This document shows positions 1 to 11,190 of a stretch of DNA of 64,000 bases, in pieces. A program made the translations under genes and the position numbers. Source of the stretch: Tillandsia leiboldiana (Eukaryota > Streptophyta > Magnoliopsida > Poales > Bromeliaceae); the NCBI GenBank assembly GCA_029204045.2, contig CM055060.1, positions 54,459,459 to 54,523,458 on the forward strand, read 5' to 3'. The stretch's first letter is position 1. The number at the start of each line of letters is the position of its first letter. The notes below the pieces were generated by a model. That model searched no databases. It saw nothing but the letters and a program-made list of their open reading frames with translations, and was not told the DNA's origin.

Positions 1-1778
1 TAACAGCAAGTGGTGCGGTTGGATCAGGCAATGTATCGGCAACGCTAAAGTGGCAATCTTAGTGAACGGGGTTCCAACAAAGTGGATAAAGACGTCTAGG
101 GGACTCAGACAGGGGGACCCCCTGTCCCCCTATCTCTTCATTTTAGTGGCGGAAGGGCTGACCAGAATGACTGAGAGGGCCGTGCATAATGGGCTCCTTA
201 GAGGAGTGGGACCCACGGCGAACTCCAAAATCTCTATCATCCAATATGCGGATGATACCCTCTTTTTCTGCGGAGCCAAGAGAAGTCAGATTGTCAACCT
301 GCAGTTCATCTGGAATCTGTTCGAATGGGCTTCTGGCCTGAAGGTTAATCGGACGAAGACCGAACTCTTTTACATGGGTAGGCAGACTGGCAGGGGGAGG
401 GATCTAGCCAACACCCTGGGATGTAAGTTGGGGGAGCTTCCGATACCTTACCTTGGGCTTCCACTTTCGGACAAACAACTCCGAAAAGATGACTGGTGGC
501 ATGTCATCGGCAAGTTTGAGAACAGGATAGAGGGGTGGCAAGCTAAGCTACTATCTCATGGGGGCAGGCTAGTCTTGGTGAATGCCGTCCTGGCGAACCT
601 CCCTATCTACTTCCTATCTATGTTCCGAGCTCCCAAATGGGTTGTCAGACAGTTTCAAGGCGCTGCGCAGAGCTTTCTCTGGAATGGGACATCTCGGTGG
701 ATGGAGGGCATTGTTTGTTAACTGGAAGACGGTCTTGCAGAGCACTTGGAGGGAGGCTGGGGGTTCTGAATCTGGAAAACATGAATGTTGCGCTGCTTGC
801 CAAATGGTGGTGGCGATCTCTTCTCAGACAAGACGCTTCTGTGGGGACCCCTTATCCATGGAATCTACTACGGTCGAAGGAAGCCGCTTAGAGAGGGCAC
901 CTCTTTCAGGCCACACTCTCAATGGTGGCGCATACGTACTTGCTACGAGGGATACCTTTAAATGCGGGACGATGTTTACGCGGGGAGACGGGCACGACAT
1001 CTGTTTTTGGGAGGACATCTGGGCCCGCCCAGGTACCTCTCAGAACTCTCCTCCCTGATATCTTTGAGGCAGTCAGAAGGAAGAGATGTCGTGTGAAGGA
1101 CTGCTGGGGGGCGAACCGGTGGAAGTGGCGCTACATTCTGCGGGGGTCACCCCCGGCAACACATCCGATCTTCAATCAGTTAACCTCCTCAGGGAGACGA
1201 TTGAAGACAGACCTATCCTTTCATCAAAGGATGTTATCTGCTGGAGATGGTCGCAGTCTGGGATCTACTCGGTGAAATCTCTCTATCAATTCCTACAGAA
1301 CGGCGGCGTTTCCGAACTCCGTTTCCGGGAACTCTGGAAGACCAAAGTCCCCCTCAAGATAAAAATTTTCCTTTGGTTAGTGCTAAGGAGTAAGGTGCGC
1401 ACCAAAGATAACCTCCTAAAAGGGGGTGGACCGGGGATGGTTGTTGTGTCCTATGTCTGGACGAGGCCGAGACGGTCAATCACCTAATTTCTGGGGTGTC
1501 AGTACACTAGAAGTATTCTGCAAGCTGTTCTACTCGACGTCGCTTCCATCGACTACTCCCCTACGGCAGCGCTCTTTGGAACACGGCTAGTCAGAAAATG
1601 TGGAGCCCTGCGGGACAGAGAGCTGGTGAGGATTGGATTCTGTTTGGTGGCTGATCTGGCTCGAACGCAACAGGAGAATTTTTGAAGACCACAAAAAATT
1701 GGCGGGAACCCTATGTAAGGATGTTCGAAATCTCTCGGCCTGGTGGACACAGAAATAGTTGTTGTTGTTGTTGTTGTT

Positions 1779-1821
<43 letters not shown>

Positions 1822-1905
1822 GCCCTGTTGCCTAACTCCTGTAGCCAAATTCACAACCCTGATGAATGAAGCGGTAGCATGCTACCTTCTCTCAAAAAAA
1901 AAAAA
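1..1905 (+). mobile_element. LINE (non-LTR retrotransposon), 3' portion
   Basis: The first 1.9 kb is the 3' part of a plant LINE. Its 5' part lies outside the window. It carries reverse transcriptase sequence, the zinc-binding zf-RVT region and the usual C-terminal region, followed by a GTT/poly-T tract at about 1759-1819, a short 3' UTR and a poly(A) run at 1894-1905. Directly after the A-run the sequence becomes the AT-rich repeat that fills the next 4.6 kb, so the element probably inserted into that repeat by target-primed reverse transcription. Several frame changes make it inactive. The 5' target duplication cannot be tested because the 5' end is missing. Confidence 0.88.
2..1760 (+). 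pseudogene. Degenerate LINE ORF2 (reverse transcriptase + zf-RVT)
   Basis: The open stretch at 50-721 encodes RT motifs LRQGDPLSPYLF and the catalytic box QYADDT, then GLPLSDK and the IEGWQAKLLSHGGR block typical of plant LINEs. The frame then breaks. NLENMNVALLAKWWWRSL continues in another frame at about 765-835, GDGHDICFWEDIWA in a further frame at about 988-1030, and the zf-RVT core (WSQSGIYSVKSLYQF, then KVPLKIKIFLWL) at about 1245-1380. A terminal LERNRRIFEDHKK-like segment lies near 1660-1700. At least three frameshifts are needed to read the domains in order, so this is a dead copy. The endonuclease domain is not in the window. Confidence 0.88.
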
Positions 1906-4900
1906 TTCCAAAAGACATTTTCTAATATTATGTCTTTTTAAAATTTTGTTAGGCTGACCCAAAAAAAATCTTATCAATTTCAAAGAGATTGCCTAAAATT
2001 ATGTCTTTGAAAATTTTAGAATTCTAAAGAGATTTCCTAATAGGGAAAACATGTTACTGTAAATATTTCATTTTATTTGATGTGATGTTTACAAAAAAAA
2101 TATTAAAAAATATTAAGAGTTATATGTAGTATTTTTTCACTATATACTAATTTGATAAATTACTATAAATATATATAATATAGGATTCCTATTTTGTTCA
2201 TGATATTGCCTTTCCCTCCATCTTGACTAGATCTTTCATGATTTATACATTTTCCAAGATAGGAGTACAGCTTGACTAGATATTTCATAATTTATACCTT
2301 TTCCAAGATAAGACTCATCCATCTTGACTAGATCTTTCATGATTTATACCTTTTTTTCAATAAATCTTATCAATCTGATCAATTCCAAAGAGATTTTCTA
2401 ACATTATTTTTTCTTTTGAAAAGGCAAATTTGCAAACATATCTCATATTTTCGAAAAAAATCTTATCAATTCTAAATATATATAAAATCTTATCAATTCC
2501 AAAGAGGTTTTCTATCATTATGTCTTTTTAAAATTTTATTCATGTAATGTCATATTGTAATGTCATATTGTCTTTTCTTTTAACTTAATATTTATACCTT
2601 TCCCAAAAAATCTTATCAATTCTTATCAATCTTAAAGAGATTTCCTAACATTATATTTTCTTTTGAAAAGGCAAATTTTCAATCATATCTCATATTCCCA
2701 AAAAAAAAACTTATGAATTCGAAAGAGATATAAAATCTTATTAATTCCAAAGACATTTTCTGACATTATATCTTTTTAAAATTTTGTTCATATGATGTCA
2801 TGTTGCCTTTTACTAGATCTTTGACAATTTATGACTTTTTCAATAAACCTTATCAATTCTATAGATATTTCCTAACATTATAAGGAAAATATATTCTATA
2901 TTATATATAGTAATTTTTTACTATATAGTAATTTGATAAATGTCTATAAATATGTATTTATTTCATTTGATGTTATGTTTTCAGAAAAATATTATGAGAT
3001 ATATTTACGAAAAATAAATTATATATTATATATAGTAAATTTTTTCCCTATATATTAATGTGCTCCATTACTATAATCTATATAATAAAGAACTTCTACT
3101 TTTTTTTAAGATATTTACTAGATCTTCCACAATTTATAAGAAATTTTCAATCATATGTCACATCCTCAAAAAAAATCTTATCAATTCCAAAGAAAATTTC
3201 TAACATTATTTTTTTTTATTATGTGATATTCTTTTTTAGAAATTTTGAACTAACTTCCCAAAAAATTTAGTGAATTTGGTATCATGAATGCTTAGTACAA
3301 TATTCCTACTATTATAGCTAGATTTAGTGATTTGATGTAAAATGTGATATAATATTGGCTTTCTCTAGATTTTGCATAGCTTTTAAAAAATCCTTAATGA
3401 TTTAATGTGATATAAACTAATTTTGCACTATTCTTTATAGGTTGGGTTAGATTTATTTTTGATGTGATATTACTTTTTTTTTGATATGATGTTATATTTT
3501 TTTTTAGAGATTTTGCACAAGTTCCAAAAAAAAATCTATGCAATATTCCTACTATTATAGTTACTTCTATGATTTAGTAATTTATAATATTAGATTTCTC
3601 TAGATTTTGCACAACTTTTGATTTGATGTCACATGTAATATAATATTGGGCTTCTCTACATTTTCCACATCTTTTGAAAAAAATCCTTCATGATTTTGCA
3701 TGACATCAACTAATTTCCCACTATTCTTTATAAATTGTCTTAGATTTATTCTTTATGCGATATTACTTTCTTTTGATGTGATGTTATATTCTTTTTAAAA
3801 GATTTTGCATAAGTTTCCAAAAATTTTCTAGGAAACTTGCTCTTATGAATGCTTGGTATAATATTCCTAGCTACTTTCATTTGATGTGATATGTGATGTG
3901 ATATTGGATTTCCCTAGATTTTGCACAATTTTTTAAAAAACCTTAGTGATTTGATTTGATATTTCCCACTATTCTTCTTAGATATTGATAGATTGTCTTA
4001 GATTTAGCCAGATCCCCTATGATGACTACTCCTCTAGGTATCCATAAGATATTATTCTATTTCTATAAATAGTAATTGTGTCAATGTAGTCTATCATTGA
4101 ATGTTTGCAATCTCAAGGTAATGAAAAATAAACAAAGAGATTTTCTAATAAATTTGCAATCATATATCATATTTCCCAAAAAAATCTTATCAATTCCAAA
4201 CATATATAAAATATTATCAATTCGCAAGAGATTTCCTAACATTATGTCTTTTTAAAATTTCGTTCATGTCATATTTCCTTTTCCTCATATTTCCTTTTCC
4301 TCTCTGTTGACTAGATCTTTCCAAAGAGATATAAAATCTTATCAATTCCAAAAAAAAAACCTCTTTGAAAAGGAAAATTTGTAATCATGTCTGATATTCC
4401 CAAAAAAATTTTTATTAAATCCAAAGAGATATAAAATCTTATTAAATCCAAAGAGATTTTCTAATATTATGTCTTTTTTAATTTTTGTTCATGTAATATC
4501 ATAAAATTGATGTCATATTGCTTTTTCCTTGACTAGCTATGATATATTATATTCCCAAAAAATTTTATCAGGAGATTTCCTAACATTGTCTTTTTAAAAT
4601 TTTGTTCATGTCATGTCATATTGTCTTTTTCTACATGTTGACTAGCTATAATTATGTCATATTCTCAAACAAATCTTATCAATTTCAAAGAGATTTCCTA
4701 ACCTTATGTCTTTTTAAAATAATTTTGTTCATGTGATGTCGTGATATCATATTGCCTTTTTTCTTCATATTGACTAGATCTTTTCAAAGAGATATAAAAT
4801 ATTATCAATTCCCAAAAGATATCTCTTTGAAAAGGCAAATTTGCAATCATATCTCATATTTCCAAAAAAAATCTTATCAATTCCAAAGAGATATAAAATC

Positions 4901-6520
4901 TTATTAATTCAAAAGTGATTTTTTAATATTATGCCTTTTTTTCATTTTTGTTGATGTAATGTCATATTGCCTTTTTCTACATGTTGACTAAATCTTTGAT
5001 AATTTATGCCTTTGAAAAGGCAAATTTGCAATTATATGTCATATTTTCCAAAAAAAATTTATCAATTCAAAACATATATAAAATATTATCAATTCGAAAG
5101 AGATTTTCATGTCTTTTTAAAATGTTGTTCATGTGAATGTTGTTCATGTGATGTCATATTGCATTTTTCTCTATGTTGATTAGATTTTTCCAAAGAGATA
5201 TAAAATCTTATCAAAGCAAATTTGCAATCATTTCTCATATTCCCCAAAAAAATCTCATCAATTCCAAAGAAATATAAAATCTTAATTTGCAATCATATCT
5301 CATATTCCCAAAAAAAATCTCATCAATTCCAAAGAGATATAAAATCTTATTAATTCCAAAGAGATTTTCTAATAAATTTGTAATCATATATCATATTTCT
5401 CAAAAAAAATTTATCAATTCCAAACATATATAAAATATTATCAATTCGCAAGAAATTTCCTAACATTATGTCTTCCTCTCTGTTGACTATCTTTCCAAAG
5501 AGATATAAAATCTTATCAATTTCAAAAAAAAAATCCTCTTTGAAAAGGCAAATTTACAATCATGTCTGATATTCCCAAAAAATATCTTATTAAATCCAAA
5601 GAGATAAAATCTTATTAAATCCAAAGAGATTTTCTAATATTATGTCTTTTTTAATTTTTGTTCATGTAATGTCATATTGCCTTTTTCTACATGTTGACTA
5701 GATCTTTGATAATTTATGCTTTTGAAAAGTCAAATTTGTAATTATATGTCATATTTCCCAATTGCAAACATATATAAAATATTATCAATTCGAAAGAGAT
5801 TTCTTAACATTATGTCTTTTTAAAATTTCATTCATGTGGTGTCTAACTAGATCTTTCCAAAGAGATATAAAATCTTATCAATTCCTAAAAAAAATCTCTT
5901 TGAAAAGGTAAATTTACAATCATATCTCATATTCCTCAAAAAAATTTTATCAATTCCAAAGAGATAAAATCTTATTAATTCCAAAGAGATTTTCTAATAT
6001 TATGTGTTTTTTAATTTTTGTTCATGTAATGTCATATTATCTTTTTCTACATTTTCACTGGATCTTTGATAATTTATGCCTTTTTCAAAAAAATTTATCA
6101 ATTCTAAAGAGATTTTCTAACATTATAGTGAAAATATATAATAATTTGATAAATTTCTATAAATATTTATTTATTTATTTTATTTGATGTGATGTTTTAA
6201 AAAATATTTATTAAGAGATACATTTAGTAGTTTATTTATTTATTTATTATTATTGTAGGTTTAATGAAGCAAATGTATCTAATAAGCAGAATAAATGAAG
6301 AACTACCAATTGTCCTCTATATAGTTACCTACTTATTGAATACTTACCGTTATATTTATGTTTTCGAAGTAAGACATTATGTCTAAATTTCTGTTCTTTA
6401 TGTAATATATTATCTCTAATATCTGTAGTTTACTTTAGAATATAATATTTCTGTACTTTATGTAATATATAATATTAAATGTCTAATATTTAATTAATTT
6501 AATGTTTGATACTTAATTAT
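1906..6520. repeat. AT-rich degenerate tandem repeat field
   Basis: About 4.6 kb is built from shuffled, diverged copies of a few AT-rich modules: one containing TCTTATCAATTCCAAAGAGA, one TATGTCTTTTTAAAATTTTG, one GTTGACTAGATCTTT and one GAAAAGGCAAATTTGCAAT. The last recurs near 2415, 2663, 4362, 4822, 5007, 5530, 5721 and 5900, with spacings of about 180-200 bp in the 4.8-5.9 kb part. A larger duplication is visible: about 4300-4500 closely matches about 5470-5680. The 3290-4000 part holds a second module with GATTTTGCAC and TATTCCTACTATTATAG. No coding sequence is credible; the short ORFs are chance. The field probably belongs to the interior of a Helitron. Confidence 0.75.
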
Positions 6521-6558
6521 AGTGTAATTCCCGCAGCGAAGCGCGGATATTGACCTAG
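3077..6558 (+). mobile_element. Candidate non-autonomous Helitron (5' end tentative)
   Basis: The 3' end has Helitron hallmarks. A short GC-rich hairpin at 6531-6546 (CCGC, bulged A, GC, loop GAA, GCGCGG) stands in AT-rich DNA and is followed 8 bp later by CTAG at 6555-6558, with T as the next base, as expected for insertion between A and T. A possible 5' terminus, TCTATATAATAAAG preceded by A, begins at 3077, but similar AT-rich text also occurs near 2165, so that end is uncertain and the real element may start upstream of the LINE. No Rep/helicase coding sequence is visible, so any element here is non-autonomous. Confidence 0.5.
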
Positions 6559-6559
6559 T
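6530..6559 (+). other. Helitron-type 3' terminus: hairpin plus CTAG|T
   Basis: The bases 6530-6546 fold into a six-pair stem with one bulged A and a GAA loop. CTAG follows at 6555-6558 and the host T at 6559. Plant Helitrons typically carry such a hairpin 10-12 bp before a CTRR end. This is the only GC-rich patch for several hundred bases around. Confidence 0.65.
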
Positions 6560-7250
6560 ATTATTAAATTTTTAGCTGTTATATCTATTTGTTATATCTA
6601 TTTTTTTATCATTTTTATCCGTTAAATTATATTATTTTTTAAAATATTTACTAAATTTTTAGACTGTATTTGTTTTGGAGTTAGAGCGTACCATAAATAA
6701 TAAAAATATTTTGTTATGATATTTTTGGTATAATAAGAATTACTGTTCCAACATTAATTATTCATTATATTTTACTTTCCTATTCTACCCCTAGCACAAT
6801 ACCCGTGGCACATCATATTATCCATTATTGGGTACCCACACATATTATTCCTCTGCCTCATTTCTTGTACATTGCTTTTTTTCCACAACCTTCCCCGAAC
6901 TCCCAACTCTCCATTGTTGATCCTCCCTCTCGCCTCCCCGCTTTTTTTTCCACAACCTTCCCTGAACTCCCAACTCTCCCAACTCTCCATTGTTGATCCT
7001 CCCTCTCGGCTCCTCGGCATCGCCCCTCGCTCGCGCCCCGAGGCAGAGTTCGGTACTGAGTTTGTTATAATCAGTTGTACTTTATGGCAGATGTATAAAT
7101 ATGTTAGTCAGTTACATTCGGTACTGGATATTAAATTTAAATTATATAAATTAGTAGGGAGGTGTTATGAAATTTATAGCAGCAAAATAGCAAATAGTTT
7201 TATTCATGAAAAAAAAAATTCCCACAAATATAATGAATATTTAAAAAAAA
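6560..7250. other. Intergenic spacer with a local tandem duplication
   Basis: No gene is supported. 6560-6790 is AT-rich. A pyrimidine-rich segment at about 6876-7017 is an imperfect direct duplication of roughly 65-75 bp (CCACAACCTTCCCNGAACTC ... GATCCTCCCTCTCG in both halves). The overlapping ORFs on both strands come from this duplication and show no recognised protein features. 7030-7250 is unremarkable AT-rich sequence. Confidence 0.6.
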
Positions 7251-7530
7251 AAAATTAGAGCAAATAAAATATAAAATTAAATATTATTTTAATAAAATAT
7301 AATTTAATTTTGATTTTGATTTTATCTTATTTTTTATAAAGCTTTAATCTATTAATTAAAATAAAGAAATTAGAATTTACCAAATACAAAATTAGAGCAA
7401 ATAAAATATAAAATTAAATATTATTTTAATAAAATATAATTTGATTTTGATTTTGCTTTTGATTTTAATTTTATCTGATTTTTTGTCAAACTTTAATCTA
7501 TTAATTAAAATAAAAAAATTAAAATTTAAC
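7251..7530. repeat. AT-rich direct duplication, ~140-bp unit x2
   Basis: Two consecutive copies of an AT-rich block both begin AAAATTAGAGCAAATAAAAT, the first at 7251 and the second at about 7388. Both continue through TTTTGATTTTGATTTT-like text and end ATCTATTAATTAAAATAAA. They differ by small indels and by an expanded GATTTT tract in the second copy. No coding potential. Confidence 0.75.
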
Positions 7531-7540
7531 AACTTTTATC

Positions 7541-7754
7541 ACATAATAAAGCTTGAGGGCAAAAAGGTCATTTAACCCAACTAAACCTCTTTATTCCTCT
7601 TATTCTTCGTTATCATACCAAACACAAAATCTTTTATTCCTGAAACCATCCCAAATATTTTTTTACACTAATTCCGTACTTTATACTTATCCCTGTACCA
7701 AACACAAAATCTTTTATTCCTGAAACCATCCCAAATATTTTTTTACACTAATTC
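7541..7754 (-). mobile_element. Tourist/PIF-Harbinger-like MITE fragment(s), insertion target of the LTR element
   Basis: This stretch matches the sequence found to the right of both LTR arrays (17722-17966 and 34410-34660). On the minus strand the complete right end there reads GGGTGCGTTTGGTAACGG, a terminus typical of Tourist/PIF-Harbinger MITEs. Here a block containing ACCAAACACAAAATCTTTTA and CCATCCCAAATATTTTTTTA occurs twice in a row (about 7618-7680 and 7697-7750), so the target was already locally duplicated. The LTR element starts immediately after AATTC at 7750-7754. Confidence 0.6.
7750..7754. repeat. Target site duplication AATTC (left of element A)
   Basis: AATTC directly precedes the TG of the 5' LTR. 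The same five bases follow the CA of the 3' LTR at 17722-17726 and of the second array at 34410-34414. Removing the element and one copy restores a continuous MITE sequence (CACTAATTCCGTAC). Confidence 0.9.
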
Positions 7755-8580
7755 TGTAGAAACTCGAAATATTTTATTTTAATAAATAGAGTAAAAGCGA
7801 ATTTTGAGCTGGTTTGAATTTAAAGGACCTGTGTTGACCTATTTGGTCAAGCGCCAGTGTGCAGGTTGCACTATTTACGAGGCAAAAAGGCTATTTTCCA
7901 ATCCAGACATGATCTTAGAAATCCGAGTTGACCGTTACGATCGTCTCGTCGAACTGAGCGAGATTCATATTCAGCACTTTCCGATCTGACGGTCGGATCT
8001 TCCAGAAATTGGTGAAGAAACGGGTGAAATAGCCGCGACCAAAGTAACAGTGCTCTGTGCACAGTATTACTTAAGTTAACCCTGTAGATGAACAGTAGCC
8101 CTTAAGTTTTTGACTCCGTCGATTGCAACAAGCACTATTTTACTGTTCGGAGTCCGAACATAGCGATCCAAATAGTCGATTTGATCCGTTTCGACGATCT
8201 GAACACAATGGCGCTGATGGAATTTCTATTTGATGGCCCTAGAGTCTCGAAAAGCGTGATAACCTGTATAGTTAGACAGTAATTATGGACCGAAAATTTA
8301 TCCGGGCGTTTTGTTGAAAAACAAAAATCGCTACCTGATAGGTTTCGTCGATCCGGACGTCGTGGCGAAATCCATTTTTTGTTTCGACGACCGAAATGCT
8401 TCGAAAAGCGTGAAATACGGTCTAAAATGCGATATTTTACGCAATAACCCAATAGTTTATGCTCCGAAAAGCGTGCCACTTACAGGTGAGGGACTAAGCT
8501 GTAAGAGGAGTATTTTTATTAAAGGACTTAAGTCCAAATAGCGAGAGTTGAGGGACCTGGGAGCAATTGTGCCATACACA

Positions 8581-8589
8581 CTATATAGG
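8581..8589 (+). promoter_or_regulatory. TATA-like box inside the LTR
   Basis: CTATATAGG lies about 0.83 kb into the LTR, just before a sharp change from AT-rich to GC-rich sequence that would be the start of the R/leader region. The same motif occurs at the matching place of the other complete LTRs (near 14030, 25263 and 30715). It is a plausible retrotransposon promoter; the transcription start is not known. Confidence 0.5.
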
Positions 8590-9770
8590 TGTATACGCTC
8601 GGTTAGGGTTCTACTAAACCCTAAACTCGTAGCTGCTACCCCAGCCGCACCCCCCAACAACCTCCTCTCCCTCTGCCGCACCCATAGGAAGACGCGCACC
8701 GGCCGCCTCCACCCGTCGCCGGAGAAGAAGGATCAAGAAAGCCATCTTGATCTCGGGTTTTGGGGAGGAGGGTGCTCGGGAAGGACCAAATCGACCAAGA
8801 CCCTTCCCTGTGGAGTTTCCCGTGGAGCCGCAGCCGAGCTGAGGTGGACCCAGCCCCAGCGCCGCCGTGAGCCGCCGCGGAGGTCACCTTCCTATCCAAG
8901 TTTTCCGGCGAGGTGAGTTCTTGGAAAAGATTTATTTTAAAAGGACTTTGGACCACAATAGTTGTTCCTGACGTTGAGAGGGCTCTCTCTGTGAAGTTGG
9001 AACCGTCGCCGTTGTCCCCGTCGCCGGCGAGAGCGTGGGTTGCCGGAATTATCCCTTTTGGCCGACGTCGGGCGCCGCTTTCATCCGGCCGTTGGAAACA
9101 AGATCAAGACCGTTGATCTTTGTCCCCTCGTCGACTGCAAGCTTCCTCCAATATTTGGGGTTGATCGGATAAAGATCCGCGCCGCCAGTCGAAGCCCTAG
9201 AAACGGGTCTTTAAACACTCCGGCCGAGCCTCGCCGTCCGGCGCCGCCGCTTGCTCCCGACCCCAGCCACCGCTGCAGGAAGCTTCCTGGCGCCGAGGTG
9301 ATCCTTTTGATCAAGGTTGCGCCGGGTCTGGGGCCGCCGACCGGATTCCGCCATTAAAGAGTCCATTTTCCGGCGAACTCCTTTTCCGGCGATTCCAAGG
9401 CTTCGCGCGGTGAGCAACCAACGCAGGTATGTTCAGTATGTTAGTTTGGAGCTCCCCAAACCTTTGCATGTGAACTTGAACGTGGGGTTTAATATTTGTG
9501 TAGTTGCACCAATCCTCGGATCCGTGCTCACCTCCGGCCGCCGCCGCCTCTGGTCGCCGGCGGTGGGTCGGACCTGGCTCAAAGGTTTTCTGGGAGGTCC
9601 CTTTAACTGGTGCTCAACTTTGTTCAGGGTTGGACTGGGTTGGATCCTCGGTTGGTACGAACCGAGCTTTGTTCAAAATTGAAGAGTTACTCCGGCGAAC
9701 TCTCCGGCCGGTTTCCGACGCACCCGAGGTGAGCCCTCGACTCAGTAGGATACCCAGAGCATGGTGCTCA
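8590..9770 (+). other. GC-rich leader island inside the LTR with repeated GGTGA motifs
   Basis: About 1.2 kb of CCGCCG-rich sequence follows the TATA-like box. It contains GAGGTGAGTTC at about 8910, CCGAGGTGATCC at about 9294, GCGCGGTGAGCAA at about 9406 and CCCGAGGTGAGCC at about 9723, all resembling 5' splice sites. It may be an untranslated leader, possibly spliced. Overlapping ORFs on both strands have low-complexity composition and no recognised domain. It is conserved in the other complete LTR copies. Confidence 0.45.
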
Positions 9771-11085
9771 CTTAAAACTTAATTTTTGTTGAGTGTATTT
9801 TTAGTAGTAGCATAAGTATTAATGTATGCTTAAATGATTATGGGCCAACTTTGCCCTCGGACTTCGTATAAGTCCAAACCAGTGAGCACGGGGTCCGTCT
9901 CGTCAAGCCAGACGCACTGAAACTTACGGCGCTAATTTTGGATTCCTGGTTTTGGAAAACGGATCAAAATAGTGAATAAAATTATGATTTTATGTAAATT
10001 TAAAAGTTGTTGGGGATCAAGTTGCAATTATAACCTTGTGGCTGTCTTCTGATAGTAATTATACACCGACTAGATGTCGTATATAAGTTCCGAAGGCTCC
10101 AGTTGAACGGAAATTGGATTAAGTTTCGTAAATCGGCAAAATCGTCGATTTTACGGATTTCGGCGCGAGTACGCGTTCCGGTTTAGATTTTGGATTATTG
10201 TTGATGCCTCAGAATACCTACGACACTGTCCTGGTTGGTCTAGTGTCTTGGTATTATCGTCGGAAAACTCTGAAATCCAAATTGGGCTCTAAAAGAATTG
10301 CTAAGGGCATTTTGGTAAATTAATCACTTAAATTGTTAAGTTGACGACTCAGTCTACCTAAATATCTAAAATATGATGTTTAGGGATCAGTAAATGTAGT
10401 TGACAGTTTCAGATTGTTTTAGTGTTAGTCGGGTTGGGTTTGAGCGAGTCAGTCACTGATCACAGTTTCTGTTCAGGGCCTAGCAGTTCAGCACCAGCCT
10501 CCCAGTAGACCAGCGGGAGTTCGGGATCGGCCTACATTGAGGTGGGTTATCTTCGGTCCGGGCTTGATCTATTCGGCCCTCTGGTTGCTTTAGTCCAGTC
10601 GGACACCTGTTATTGACTAGCCTGTTGATTTTATCTACATGATCCTTCTGATTGATATGGATTTCCTTAGACCTGTCATATACCCCTGATGCTTACATCT
10701 ACATGCTCTATGACTACTCCTGATAGATCTTGATCGACTGAGACGCACTATGATTTCATATACCTGTTTATTAGCTTATTGATTTGATCTATATGACCCA
10801 TGATGACTTCATCTATATATCACATGATCTTCCCGATAGACATTGATTCCTCTGGATTGTCATATACACCTGTGCTTGACATTATCTGTTACGATTAGTC
10901 CCGATGACTGGATCTATTTGCTAGATGATCATTTCTGATAGACCTTGATCTACATGAGACACATCATATACATATATCTGTTCATCAGCTTTTTCAGTAC
11001 ATAGATCTGCATGATTAGATGATACTTGTTGATTCCTGTTAGCCGATATATTGTTGATATCTCGATATGCATGATTGATTGATCC

Positions 11086-11190
11086 TGATTGATAGATACT
11101 ACTCGACGTTCCGATATGCATGATTGATAGATACTACTCGACGTTCCGATATGCATGATTGATAGATACTACTTGATGTTCCGATATGCA
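11086..11190. repeat. 35-bp tandem repeat, three copies, in the 5' LTR
   Basis: Three exact-register 35-bp units (11086, 11121, 11156) contain GATAGATACTACTCGACGTT followed by CCGATATGCA. The third has TTGATG for TCGACG. The same array is in LTRs at about 22320-22420, 27770-27875 and 33225-33330. The copy at about 16530-16630 has small indels. Confidence 0.85.

Noticed and set aside
6772..7258. Overlapping frames on both strands near 6.8-7.2 kb
   Set aside because: They derive from a pyrimidine-rich tandem duplication and a poly-A stretch; no domain or splice structure is visible.
8135..9782. Many 60-122-aa open frames on both strands of the LTR, repeated in each LTR copy
   Set aside because: They overlap on opposite strands, have GC-driven composition and no recognised domains, and lie in LTR sequence whose copies are nearly identical, so their repeated presence is not evidence of selection.
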